Below, in pieces: positions 35,252 through 46,867 of a stretch of DNA of 64,000 nucleotides. The position numbers and the translations under genes are program-made. Under the pieces are notes generated by a model. It was not told the origin of the DNA. It saw nothing but the letters and a program-made list of their open reading frames with translations, and did not search any database. Source of the DNA: Rhynchonema sp. JSB1_4 (taxonomy: Eukaryota; Nematoda; Chromadorea; Monhysterida; Xyalidae); assembly GCA_030248065.1 (NCBI GenBank), contig JASAMV010002020.1, positions 62,001-126,000 on the forward strand, written 5' to 3'. The stretch's first letter is position 1; each line of letters opens with the position of its first letter.

Positions 35252-37118
35252 ATGAATAAATTCAGTCCGATAGTGCTGTGCGTGGCGTTGATTTACCTGA
35301 GCGATTTCTGGTACGTCAGTTTTGATTACAACAGGCGCAAATGGCCGTTCCTGTTCTTTACTTTAACACCCGGACTTTATCGCGCGTTTCCCCAGCCTGT
35401 CATTGTACCTTAGGCTTGGATTTAGGCAATCTGCTGTCTTCGCACTGATGATGACCTGGTGCACCGCCCGTCTGTGAAAGCAAGGTGTCACAAAAGGACA
35501 ATGCCGTAATGTTCACATTGCAGCCTCTGCACGCCTGTTCTCCAAGATCGGCTGAGCTCAGCGTTGGCTGATCTTGGTCGACCGAGATATGGTAAACGTG
35601 CTGACATGGACATGTGAGTGTGGGACTCGGTCAACAGAAGTCGAATTATCTAAATATACCTAAATATTAAATTAGCTAAAATTATGAATTATCTATATTA
35701 TATACCATTGCGATACCCATGCCTAAACCAATGCCGAGACCCATGTCCTAAAGAGAGAATTTTTTTAAATTACCTTTTTTAATGACGAGGAAAAAATAAA
35801 ACGTTTTCTTTTTTGGACATGGGTTTAGGCATAATTGGGCTTCTGGGGACCGGGATGTACATATAAGCTCGACAATGTCAGCCTTAGTGTGATATTTATT
35901 TGTTACGTTATTCAATATCGACCTTAATTAATGTCTTTCAGTCAATCGGCACTCAACGCATACATTTACATAATATCTCGTAGACCTTATTGATGACTTT
36001 GTTGTATCGCGCACATTTTGCAAAACAAAATAAATAATGCAAAATTATGACTGTCACCTCTAAGAGACACAAGCTGATTGCCCCGCTTTGTTCCAGTTTC
36101 AGTCCAAGATTATACGTATTCGCAGTTGCAGTGTCATCATCTCCATAAGGTGGCATCTAAGTTGGCAACTTTATGCTATAAGAACTTCCAATGCCTCTTC
36201 TCACTTCCTTAAACTGTCACAGATCACCAGAAGCGTCCAAGAAGAGCGTGTTGACGAGTCTGAGCTCAGCGTTAAGCGACGTCGGACGCCCTCGTTACGG
36301 CAAACGCGTGTCAAACGAGAAGAAGAGCAACTTTGTGATGCATCTCAATGACGCCATGGAAGATGTCGGTCGACCGCGATATGGCAAGCGGAGCTTGTTT
36401 GTCAACTTTTTGGCTGTTTTTTTTTTTAAATCCTGTATTTAGTTTTGAACAGTTTTTGTGCTTTCTAGCTTATACGGTTTTTCAGCACATGGGCCATGAT
36501 CCAGCATCTGTGGACGAGGATAGATACAGTGCTTGTCATTTTTTGAATTATTGACATGCTGTGTGCATACGACAGGGTTCACGCAAAGCTTTCCGTCAGC
36601 GGTAAAAGTCACTTAAACAAAATTTTGGTTACAATCAAAATTACTCCATTTGCTGCATTTGACGCCAAATCACCAACGACGTCAATGCTATCCAAAAATT
36701 GTGCTAAGGGAAAATCAATAATCTTGAACCATTAAGTCAGTGTCCGCTTGCCGCGCGGAAACGAAAAAAGTATAGGATTGAAATTTGCCAAATATCCCAT
36801 TATTCCTTGCAGCGACGAAGCCAAAAAGAGTCTGTCAATGGCGCTGCACGACGCCATGAACGATATTGGCAGACCCAGATACGGAAAAAGGTACCCGAAA
36901 CCAAAGAAATGATTTCAGTTATCGCAGGGCTTGAGAAAGCATTCTTAATCTATTTAAGAGCCTCCGTCGGAGGAGGAGCGAAGAAAAGCTTGAAAATGGC
37001 ATTGGGCGACGCGATGAATGCAGTGGGTCGTCCGCGATACGGTAAACGATCAATGGACTATTTGGACGATGAACCAAGCCTGGAAGAAAGGATGGACTAT
37101 TTGATGGCATATGTCTGA
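35252..37118 (+). CDS. Precursor of five GRPRY-amide neuropeptides
   Basis: A 186-aa secretory prepropeptide. Exons 35252-35310, 35524-35613, 36223-36396, 36813-36890 and 36959-37118, all canonical GT-AG and all joined in phase 2. Residues 1-20 (MNKFSPIVLCVALIYLSDFC) form the signal peptide. Five copies of GRPRYGKR follow, where Gly is the amide donor and Lys-Arg the convertase site: SSALADLGRPRYGKR, SSALSDVGRPRYGKR, LNDAMEDVGRPRYGKR, LHDAMNDIGRPRYGKR and LGDAMNAVGRPRYGKR. One copy lies in each of exons 2, 4 and 5 and two in exon 3. The tail is acidic. The likely products are helical 10-25-residue peptides ending RPRY-NH2, acting on G-protein-coupled receptors. The ends resemble NPF/NPY (RPRF/RQRY-amide), but the multi-copy layout does not; an NPLP1-like relation is possible. 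An acceptor-like site just before the ATG suggests a 5' UTR exon. Confidence 0.93.
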
Positions 37119-37448
37119 TATTGAGCACACGCCTCTCGCAGCAGCTGCTCTGGGTTGTTAAGCACACCAACACTGTTCTGGTACTGAATTATTGTTTGTA
37201 GGTCACATAGAATTGTGCAAAGACATCGTGTTGAAAATGGACTGAACATGTATACGGTATGTTCAGGAGGATAAAGTTTGACCCGTAATATGTTCGCGTC
37301 GAACGCTTGGTTTTAGAATTTGGCCGGAGCGGGTTCAAGCGCAATTTGAATTTGCAGCGAGGCTCAAGCAGTCAAAGAGTGCACTCAAGTGGCTTTTATC
37401 GACAATTTCTAACAACTTGTATATGTGGGTGTCTTTGAGGGCACGTTA

Positions 37449-38095
37449 GGCGGCCTTCACAATGCTTGCGGGTTGCGGGCCGAGGTACATAATGCGGGCC
37501 CGCAAAAATTGAACCCGCACTAGGCTTCACAATGCAATGTGCGGGTTGCGGGCCAGAAGTTCTAATTGTACCAAACCCGCAACACGCAGTTCCCAGCCCG
37601 CACGCGGGTGCATTGTGAAGCCAAAAAATGCGGGTTGCGGGCGAAGAGGACTTTAGGAAACATGTCACAAAGAATAACATTCATGAGCTCTTCTTTGTCA
37701 ACACTGACTTCGAAAATCTTGTTTAGGTATACTGGTCGCACACTGGTGTTTAGGTATACTGAGTTTATAAGAATTTGTCAAATTTTTTCCTGAAACGTGG
37801 AGCGGGAAAGTGACGGCGCAGTGACGTTGCGTTTTTGCGATCACACACAAAGAATGCAGTCTACAAAATGTTTCAGACCCGTAGCAATGTACAGTAGGTG
37901 CAATCCGCTATCCGCAACCCGCAACCCGCATTTCTTGTGTCTTCACAATGCACAGTGCGGGTTACGGGCCGACCCCCCCCCCCCCCCCCCAGACACAAGA
38001 AATGCGGGTTGCGGGTTGCGGTGCGGTTGCCCCTGACATTGCTACGGGCCGATGTGGCCCGCAACCCGCAACCCGCATGCATTGTGAAGGCCGCC
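37449..38095. mobile_element. Harbinger/Tourist-like foldback with GCGGGTTGCGGG arrays
   Basis: Ends GGCGGCCTTCACAATGC and GCATTGTGAAGGCCGCC, flanked by TTA on both sides (37446-37448, 38096-38098). The arms are arrays of GCGGGTTGCGGG and the complement CCCGCAACCCGC. A C-homopolymer (37974-37990) lies inside. The core includes the 125-bp dispersed repeat also found at 33024-33155. The outer CCTTCACAATG matches the element at 25837-26314. Confidence 0.85.
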
Positions 38096-38175
38096 TTAGC
38101 GTCAGAGTTCGACCAAGCATCAAAGTCGCTTGTTTTGTGTAGAGGAACAACGTTTCCGCTGTGAAGTCCGGTGAT

Positions 38176-38355
38176 CAGGGTTGGGCAAAAAAACGACTCT
38201 TTTTTATAAAAAAAATTTTTTTAAAAAAAAAAAACTTCTTTCTTTTTTTTTTTCCTTTTTCCCCTTTAAAAAACCAAAAAACCAACCAACGAACACACCC
38301 GCCAGCCACCAAAAAAAACAAACCCCAAAAAAAAAAAAAAAAAAAAAAACCCCCC
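38176..38355. mobile_element. hAT-type MITE, CAGGGTTGGGC family, degenerate copy 4
   Basis: The left end CAGGGTTGGGCAAAAAAACG is intact. The right end has collapsed into A and C homopolymers, yet the 8-bp duplication CCGGTGAT flanks it exactly (38168-38175, 38356-38363). The homopolymer tail may be an assembly or sequencing artefact. Confidence 0.8.
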
Positions 38356-39232
38356 CCGGTGATCAGTGTCCAACTCATTCTCAAACTGCGAGTCGAACAA
38401 AAAATGCGTTTGCCTTGCCGTACCCGAACCGTAGTAGTAGCATTTACGTTCAAAGTTGAGACGGCCCTGTATGTATCTATGAACTTGCATCAACACAACT
38501 GTCAGAGCAATCTTGGAAATGCACAAATTGCATCCAACCTAGTAAACTGGTGTTTGACAGCACACTGATGTCGAAAAACGCATTCGCTCACTTGCATTTG
38601 CACTTGTTAGGTAACAGTTCAGGTTTCGGTTTATAGTGCTGTGGTCAACACAGATCGTCAACTTTGTCGTCAACCCCCAGGTACAATTTCTCACGCTCAC
38701 AGGGCTGCTTGAGTTGATGAAGAGAGATTACCACTTGAGTTGACGATAAATTGTATCATTAACCCCGATTTAAACCTTGTTAAAAGTTATGATCAAATGA
38801 TGTCACAAGCACGCAAAAAATTGTCGGTAAATTTATTCTCAACGGAAATGTACATTAACGAACTTAATAAAAAATGGCCACGCATTTTTGAAAACACAGG
38901 CACAAGATACATACCTGCATAAGACCTTTCATGCCACCAAAAACTCATTTTGTACCCATCGAGCTGAGAGTAAAGCACACAAAATTCTTGACAAACAAAT
39001 AATGAAGCTAAAACAAGCCAGTGTACATAAAACGATCAAGAGGAATTGAGATGTCGATTTAAGCCGAGCGCGCAATCATTGTTGCCCTCGAGTGAGCTAA
39101 ACCAATCGCTGGGGTTGTGCGTTTGCAGATACAGCTCTTCGCCAGATACAGGCGGGGGTCGATACAGGTCACACACCGACACTTTCATCAGCATGCAAAC
39201 GCCTGCAATCGTGTTCAATACTTATCTTTACA

Positions 39233-39362
39233 CTAGACGGGACCCGTGCCTACGGCCCGGATAGCCTACCCAAGGCTACCCGTGGAAATTGACCCGTCCG
39301 CACCTCCGAGGGAGGGGGCCACAGACAGACAGACATACGTCTTCCTGTTTTAGTAGTGTAGA
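39233..39362. mobile_element. Dispersed element (ACTAGACGGGACCCGTGC ... TTAGTAGTGTAGAT), compact copy
   Basis: A 130-bp version of the element at 27493-28708: CTAGACGGGACCCGTGCC, ACCCGTGGAAATTGACCCG, GGGGGCCACAGACAGACAGA and a TTTTAGTAGTGTAGAT end. It has no purine insertion and so probably shows the basic unit. Confidence 0.7.
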
Positions 39363-39706
39363 TACTGCACTACTGTAGTTGCGGGCAAAACGCTTCATTG
39401 ACTGAGCATTTCTTGATCCATTTTCTACTATGAAACATGACCAATAGTAGGTATTAACGAGAATAATTGTGAACAAACATGTATTCTGTGACAAAGTCGA
39501 CATTATAATTCGGTGTCCACACGGAGCTTTCAAATTCGGGGAACCAAGCATCTCCGAGTTCTACGTTGTTATTCTACCCTTCAATGAAAGACAATCCCAG
39601 CATGTTAGACGTGTTCTTACATATACGTATGTAGATTCGGACCTAGGATGCGCAACGATGCCAAACCTTTTGGGTACAAGCTACAGCACAATAATCGACC
39701 CTTTAA

Positions 39707-41362
39707 AGGGCTCGGGACACAACCGAAGGAAGGGCAGCTGAGCGCAGTGTTATACATCGTTGGAAAGCACTATGACAGCATATGTCACGCACAAATGTTA
39801 AGCTCCTTAGAGATTCGCTATCTCTTGGTAGAGCGACTTTTCGTTCCGGAGAAAAGTGAAATTTTTCACAACTGGAAACGACCGGTGCAGAAACCCCAAA
39901 TAAGTTGCAAGTCAAGTAACACGTGGATAGGATTACAAAAGGTTCTGGATAACTTACCATGAGAACTTCAGTCGCTCAAAGCATTGCTTCACTCGGTGAG
40001 GGTGCGAAATGTTCCAAAAATCGGCCACATTTTTCTAAAGCACAAGTTTGTCTCTAAATTTTGAGGCCGCGCTTTGTGTTGCAGAAATGAAAATGCCCTA
40101 GAAAGATAGAGCATTTTCGAAAGTACCAGAAAATAGGGTTTTTAAATTTGGAAACACTTAGATAGCGGCGTGACAGGCCGAAAAAGACCTAAAAATTGCC
40201 ACTAAACTGCATAGTTGCATTCATTGACGGAAATGTGATGTAAATAAGCCACGTATTGCATTGCATTGGAAACAAGAAAGTCAAATAAACGCACAGTCCA
40301 ACAATCTAGACGAGTTTCAAGACTTCAAATCCCATGGTCCGGCTGCTGCAGCCATGCCAACCTGGATAAGATATTTGGCTATAAGTCGTCGCTGTTAGAG
40401 ATTATTGCACACTTGATAGCGTCAAACGATGTAGCTTCAACGTAGCTATCGAACGATATATAACATGCCCATACTATCTCTTACTATAGACAAGAAACGG
40501 TCAAAATTCCGAAATCGCACACGGTGATGTGACGGTTTGTTCCAGAATCGTCAAAAAAACATTTTTTTAACCTCTGCCCTTAAGCGTAAGAATTAATTGG
40601 GGCTTGTTATATATCATTCGAAAGCTACTCCCGAGATACATTGTTCGGTGCTGTCACATTTACAGTACCTGTTAACAATAAGCATTTATAGCTGAATATC
40701 ATATTCAGGTTAGCATGGCTACTCCGAGAGATCCGTAGACCTTGGGGTCTTCGGACCTTAATAGGTTGTTAAACCAGACGTTTCTCTCATTTTTTTGTTT
40801 CGAATCCGATACAATCTGTGGCCTTTATGTGTCATAATTCTGGCGATGAATGTAATCACCTAATTTGGCGGCAATTTAATGGATTTTTAGGCCTGTCACG
40901 GAGCTAGCCATGAGTTAAAAAATTTGAAAACCTTATTTTCTGGTACTTTTGACTATGCTCTATTTCCCCATTGCATTCTTATTTCCGCAGCGCTAAGCGT
41001 GGCCTCAAGATTTAGGGACAAACTTGTGTTCTCAAAAATTAAGGCCGATTTTTGGAACGTTTCGCACCCTCACCGTGTGAAACAATGCTTCGAGCGACTG
41101 AAGTTGTGATGGTATGCTATTCAGAAGCTGTTGTAATCCTATGCGCGTGTTACTTGACCTTCAACTCATTTGGGGTTTCTGTCACGGTCGTTCCAATTTG
41201 TGCAAAAACTCACTTTTTTCTGGAACGAAAAGTCGCTCTACCAAGAGATAGCGGATCTCCAAGGAGCTTAAAATTTGTGCGTGACATAGGCTGTCGGAAT
41301 GCTTTCCAACGGTATGTAACAGTATGTCCTGCTACCCTTCCTTCGGTTATGGCCCGAGCCCT
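39707..41362. mobile_element. Long foldback flanked by TTAA (AGGGCTCGGGACAC ends)
   Basis: 1656 bp, flanked by TTAA (39703-39706, 41363-41366). The arms of roughly 500-600 bp pair almost throughout, for example GGAAAGCACTATGACAGCAT with its complement near 41300 and CTCTTGGTAGAGCGACTTTT with its complement near 41230. No transposase. A shorter relative without the long centre lies at 54780-55157. The 85-104-aa ORFs are mirror readings of the arms. Confidence 0.88.
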
Positions 41363-41879
41363 TTAAAGACAATAAATAGTTGATTGTTGACGGCATCTGT
41401 TTTTGCCCATAGTTTCATGAGATGGAGACCAGGCATCGGAATTCGGGGTTTTGGAATTGGAGTTTCAAAAAGCTGCTTTGTGATGTTTCACTAGGCCGAC
41501 AAAGTCTTGCAGGAGGAGGAAAACGAAGAAAAATTTGCAGCAGTCCATGCATATGTATGTATGCGCAAGTCGGTCGCGCGTGCACAAGGACGTAACCAGC
41601 TGGCTCGCATGTTTCAGTCTCCATTTCATGAAAAAATGGGCCAAAACAAACGCAACGATCAATTATTTGCTGCTTTTAACCGTTTTCCCGATCCACATAG
41701 ACGCCTTTGCATTCATGTCCATAACGCAATGCATCCAGGCACATCTGCATACACTCGCAACGGCGCATTCGTGCTTTTCGCGTCGTGTGAATGGCGTAAC
41801 ATTCGCTCAGCCGAAGGCCCTCGAAGTGGTGGAAGCGACCTGACACGGAAAAGATGGCGCATCTATACTCTTCTTATTC

Positions 41880-41990
41880 TCATGAAACATTCCACGTTAA
41901 CAACAGGCATTGCTTGATGTTTACACCAAGCTTTACACCGACCTTGGCACCCAAGCACCTTGGTTTGATTACACCATTTCGAAAATTTCG
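41880..41990. mobile_element. Foldback MITE, TTTTCGAAACGG family, half copy
   Basis: Right half only: TGAAACATTCCACGTTAACA centre, TTTACACCAAGCTTTACACC arm and ACACCATTTCGAAAATTTCG end. Confidence 0.7.
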
Positions 41991-42644
41991 GCTCTACATA
42001 ACTACTGAAAAAAGCTGACTGACAAAAGCAGGCTAGCTGACTGACTGGCTGAAATGACCATAACTGATAGGTTAACGAACCGGCGAGTTGCAGCAAATCC
42101 CTGCGCTCCGTCGGACATTCTGAAGCCGACGCTCGGCCCGGCGCAGTCGTTGCTGACGTGGTCGTGCGCACGTGCCGGTCCTCTAGGCGGGGCCTCAACG
42201 GCCACCGGATGCCCTAAAACTCATACAGGGTAATCCGGGAGTTGAAAACTTTGTTGGAAATTTTCAATCCACCCAATCCTTGAAATTTTCCTGTACATTT
42301 CCCTAAATTAACATTTTCAATATGTATGTATATGGGCACTCCAACGTTAACGAGTCGTGTATAGCGGTTTGCACGTATGCTCACAAGGAGCACCCGCATA
42401 TTAGCGTAAAAGATGTTCCCATGCACCATCCATGAACAACATTATTACGCTGGCCGAAACTAGTTCAGAATCAGCTCTATTGCAAAATACAGCTCAACCA
42501 TGGATTGCTCATGCCTCATGCCCAATTCAAATCCATGTTGGTGGATTTGCCTTCAAAGTTGATACGGTTTTATCTAAGGGTCAGGCTGAAGTCTCTTGCC
42601 AGATGCCCGGATCAGATGTTTCACAGATAGGCTTGTAATGAATG

Positions 42645-45600
42645 TCACAAAGATAGAGGTTGCTGCCATACATTATGCTGCATTTGTTGGTTGATCCAAT
42701 CGTTGTACGCAGTGATCCGCGTGAAAACGGCTGGTTTCAGCATGCACTCGCCGTGGCCGAACGACACCACACCCAGCGCGTAGAATCTGAGAATAACGAA
42801 GGGTGATGACTTTGTGTTTCTGTTTGTTTAATTTCCGCTCTTGCGTGGAATGCCCTCTGACATGATCAAAGGAACGTACCTAATTATTGATGGGAATATT
42901 AGTTTTTTCTGGGTTGTCACAACTTCAGAGGTGCTGTAGTAAACACCGTATTTGCCCACCATTAAAACGTTGTTCCAAATTATTCGTTTTATAAAGTGAT
43001 CGCGATAATTTGCTACGAGTAAAATTTCAGCGTGGCTCAAGCGATGAATTTTTGGCACGCAAAGCAACATTACTATAGCTAAACAAAGCTACAAGCACAA
43101 GCTTTTTGAAGGTAAGAGTGTGCGTTGAGCAACCTTTCAAAATCGTCCGTACACGTCAGCGAGCTGCCAGAATCGCCCGGGCATACGCCGCCGCGTTGCA
43201 CCGACTTCCAATTTGGACCGAAAATGCCGGCGCACAACATGCGTTCGGCGTTAAAATGCCACAACTTGCCCTATTTAAATGATAGAATATATTAGGCGTG
43301 TTGACAATAATTACGGTAAAAAGTTCAAAACCAACACTGCTTGTGAAACCTGCCTTTAGATTGGCATACTCTTCCTCGCATGTTGCATTGTCCACCAGGG
43401 GCATGGTGCGGTATCTCATGTGTGTCACATAGGGCTGATCTGCAGATAGGAAATTAGTGGTTCGTTGGTGAAAATTATATCTGTTTTTTTGCAGTGTATC
43501 CGCAGTTTAACAACAATAACCCTCCAAAACAAAGCACACTCACCTATAGTCTGACCCCAGCCACTTGCTGTGCAGCTCAGATAATCGGACTGCAGTAGTT
43601 TCTGATGCTCTTTCGGTCCACTCAGAAGGCAGACGGGCTTTACCTGAGCGGTTGATTTAATGTACCAGGGTGGTCAAAAAGGTGTCACACTAAGTTATCA
43701 ATGATGCGCGGGCAATGGGCGGTACTGGTACTGTCGTAAAATCAAGCAGCCCCCAGTGAGCGCAACAAGTAATATTTGTGATTTGATGACAAGATTTGGC
43801 GACCTGATTTGACCACAGCAGTATGGTGAAATTATTATCACAAACACTCAGAACAAATAAATTTAAGGTCGGTTTAGACTTCTGACTGCTCGGCAGTAGC
43901 AGTCAGAAAATTGTGACTTCCCATCCGATTGACTGCTACCCCATTTATACTCGAGCGCAGTCAAAACGATAGAAGACACGAAAAAAAGTATAAATGCGCC
44001 GGGCAGTCAAGGACTGGCAGCTACCGATTCTGACTTCCGGCAGTCAAAAACAGCAAGTTTAAAAGTTTTAACTTCCTGAGCAGTTTTGAGCTGACTCCCG
44101 CACATGTTTTGGTGTTTATCGGTAGATCTGGATGAGAAACCATGGTCTGTGTCGAAAGAAAAACAGAAGGCACCCCGCGTCATTCTCACCACGACTGTTT
44201 AGGTCTTGTTGACTGCCGGGACCAAATAAGGCACTTTTGAACATCGCTTTGTTGCTTGAATATACTTTATTTGGCTTTAAAAATTGCCCGTGGCGTTTTT
44301 GAGTTAGTTCCAATAAGTGCTGGTGTCAGTGACCGAACAACGAACCCGTGAACTGGTTGCTTTGTTGTATGATCACATCCAAACGTATTTATTGCGTGAT
44401 TTCACGGAGTTTTATATGCCTTATATTTTTTCGTGGTCATTTTTGAAATCAGCAGGTCCGATTACAAGGGAAAAATAACAAAAATGTGCAAAAAGTTGCT
44501 TTTGTGTGCACCATCAAGGTTTGAACCCTCGTGTGACCGGACGCTAAACCACTATGACACAGAGACGCCCGCTCCCGGTCGCTTAGGGCGGACTTAGGTT
44601 GAATCCGGAAACCGGAATCCGGAAATATTTCCGGAAAACGCATTATTTTTGCATGTAAATCTGCGTTTTCCGGAAATATTTCCGGAGTCCGGAAATGTTT
44701 TGTATTTTTGTATGCAAATTATTTCCGGTTTCCGGATTCCGGATTTAACCTTAGTTCGCCCTTAACGCGCTATATAATCATAAACAACGTGTTTGTGGGT
44801 GTGTCTGTGTGTGGTGTGTGTTGCGGCTTTGTGTGCTGTAGCTGGCACTGCCTGTGTAAAAAAGATCAGGCAAACAACACGCCAATTTCTTTTTCTTTCA
44901 TTTTCAAGGGGGGCAGTCGTCGGAAGTCAAGCCATTGGGGGCAGTCAAAAATGATCGGCAGTCACAGGCAGGCAGCAGGCAAAAGCAGTCATGACTGCCA
45001 ATGACTGCTGACTGCACTTGACTGCGTCAAAATTCTGACTGCTACTGCCCATGAAGTCAGAGTATAAACCGACCTTTATCATTCACTATTCTTGGACCGT
45101 TTTAGGGCGGACTTAGGTTGAACACGGAAACCGGAAATATTTCCGATCTGTTTCGATCTGTTCATAGTATTTTACTGCTGTTCCAGTCACATACCCCTTT
45201 TGGCATCGTTGCGTCATCGCGGAGAAACACCAATCCGATGTCATTGTTCTCATTTTGCCCGTCATCCAAACTGTACCCGTCGTGCAGTACCGTCTTTCGC
45301 ACGCTGCAGTTGTTTGAATGACTTTATTTCTCTTAAATAATCATTTGTGAAATTTTTCGCGTAATCGCACACTGAGGCGAGTCCAAACCTGAATGTGTTC
45401 GCCGTGTATCGCATATCGAGGTTCAATCTGAGTTCACCAATTTGCACGCGTAGATTTTCCACGCCGATTTTGCGTCTGAATGCTTTTAGAAAATGAGATG
45501 TGCATTGATAATGTATAGGGTGATATTAATTTCTTTCAGATCGTAGATTTAAGCTATTGAAAAAGTATGTAACACACTTCTCAATATAACGTTGCCCAAT

Positions 45601-46867
45601 TCGTGGCGTCACTTTTGATGAGTATGTTCTCAGTTCTGTCTCCTGGCTGAAATTAGAGACAAAACAGCAATTTAACAAATCAGAAAATTACAAATAAGTT
45701 TTAACTGCGAGAATTAACAATGCGCTCACTTATGGTCCTGGAATACAGGTATAATCAACACGCGTTTCACCAGGCAATGAGCTGCGGTCAACAGCACGCC
45801 CGACTGGATTACCGTTGCTCCACATTGATGTTTCCATCTCACGTAAGTCGACCCGTTCGAGTGCTTTTCCTGTGTGATAGCAGCGGGTATGCCTATCTGA
45901 TACTCAGCGGCGAGCGAAATTTCGCTCGGCGAAAAGAGAATATGAAGCGTTTACAACAGCGACATCATTACCGTTGCGCTTTAATTACAGAGACGACCGA
46001 AGAAGAAAATATGTGTCGCAGCCTGCGATGGGTGAGTGAGATGGGTGATGGACTGTCACCCAGCGCAAAGCTAAATTTTGTTGCGGCGAAGTTTCGCTGG
46101 TATCAGAGAGCACCAGCCTTCTCTCAGTCTTCGCTCTCCGCTGGTATCAGAGCGCGGCCTTAGCACCATCACAGGCCACATGGTACAGTACCAGAGTCGT
46201 GCATGGAACTCAAGTGGATCTAAAACATCTCACAAAACACTGTCATGCAGGACACACGCGTCTAAGTTTTTTAGATTTGCCCTTGTTTATGTGTACGTTT
46301 AACGTTGCGTAATTAATGTTTCCATTTTCCAAGTTTGCGCCTTTCAAGTTCTTTGACTTGCGCATATTTACGTTCCATAGCTTTACGCTCAACACGTTCA
46401 CGTTCTTTGATTTTACGCATGTTTACGTTTTTCATCAAGTTAAACAGACTTTAACTTCACACATACTTTCTTAAAGTGTATGCATGCCTACGTTCCGCAA
46501 GTTCGAGTTGGTTCATCCTTTAGGAAGCTCTCATAAACGCCTGTTTGCTTTGGTGACGAAATTTCAGAAATTTTTGACAGCGCTATATACCAATGCATAC
46601 GATTACACACATATTCATAGTTGGCAACTTCAATTAGGTTGAAACCTGCAAAATTTCGTTTACCTGAATTTGTCTCTGTATGGATGCGGTCCAGGGGAAG
46701 TCATCGGGTCGCGCCGGATTTGCCCCTATCATAAGAGCCCTGGCCACCGAGATATCACCATCGCTGCAGTGCTCAAATGTGGCAAGTGTGTTGGGAAAAC
46801 TTATGGTCAATTGCAGACACACTGCGAGCCATAAATTGAGTATCGCTGTAATCATTTTGCATTTCAC
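42645..46867 (-). CDS. S1-family (trypsin-like) serine protease, secreted
   Basis: A 340-aa secreted protease with all three catalytic residues. Eight phase-consistent exons: 46664-46867, 45730-45869, 45389-45475, 45195-45303, 43544-43643, 43336-43439, 43134-43270, 42645-42786. Signal peptide from MKCKMITAILNLWLAV, then DDFPWTASIQ. Exon 2 has CGATVIQSGVLLTAAHC (His), exon 4 has NENNDIGLVFLRDD (Asp), exon 5 has CTASGWGQT, exon 7 has MLCAG and CPGDSGSSL (Ser), and the last exon has VVSFGHGEC, PAVFTRI and YNDWI. The residue six before the Ser is Gly (not Asp), so trypsin-like Arg/Lys specificity is unlikely; an elastase- or chymotrypsin-like pocket is more plausible. The usual R|IVGG activation site is replaced by RALMIGANPA. 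The GDSGG motif reads GDSGS. Intron 4 holds a 1.2-kb foldback with another inside it. Confidence 0.93.
43866..45075. mobile_element. Harbinger/Tourist-like foldback with GACTGC-rich arms
   Basis: Ends AGGTCGGTTTAGACTTCTGA and the inverse TATAAACCGACCT, flanked by TTA (43863-43865, 45076-45078). The arms are arrays of GACTGCT/CAGTCA, for example GGCAGTAGCAGTCAGAA and TTCTGACTGCTACTGCC. It is inserted in intron 4 of the S1 protease. A left-end fragment of a relative lies at 27842-27945. Confidence 0.8.
44586..44761. mobile_element. Harbinger/Tourist-like foldback with (CCGGAAA) arms, nested
   Basis: Ends GGGCGGACTTAGGTTGAATC and the inverse, flanked by TTA (44583-44585, 44762-44764). The arms consist of CCGGAAACCGGAATCCGGAA and its complement around GCATTATTTTTGCAT. 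Nested in the foldback 43866-45075. A left-end fragment recurs at 45103-45160. Confidence 0.85.

Larger units (their letters stand above)
37119..42644. other. Intergenic region dominated by foldbacks
   Basis: Contains a TTA foldback (37449-38095), a hAT-type MITE (38176-38355), a compact dispersed element (39233-39362), a long TTAA foldback (39707-41362) and a half MITE (41880-41990). A GC-rich block at 42060-42215 is open in two minus-strand frames but has no supporting motif. The stretch 38365-39230 shows nothing definite. Confidence 0.5.

Noticed and set aside
42060..42215. GC-rich block open in two minus-strand frames
   Set aside because: No splice sites, motif or family; two frames open at once suggests base composition and not selection.
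44515..44585. tRNA-like A/B box (TAGTGGTTTAGC and GGTTCAAACC on the minus strand)
   Set aside because: Boxes are present, but no acceptor stem or cloverleaf could be paired. At best it is a tRNA-derived SINE fragment inside a foldback.
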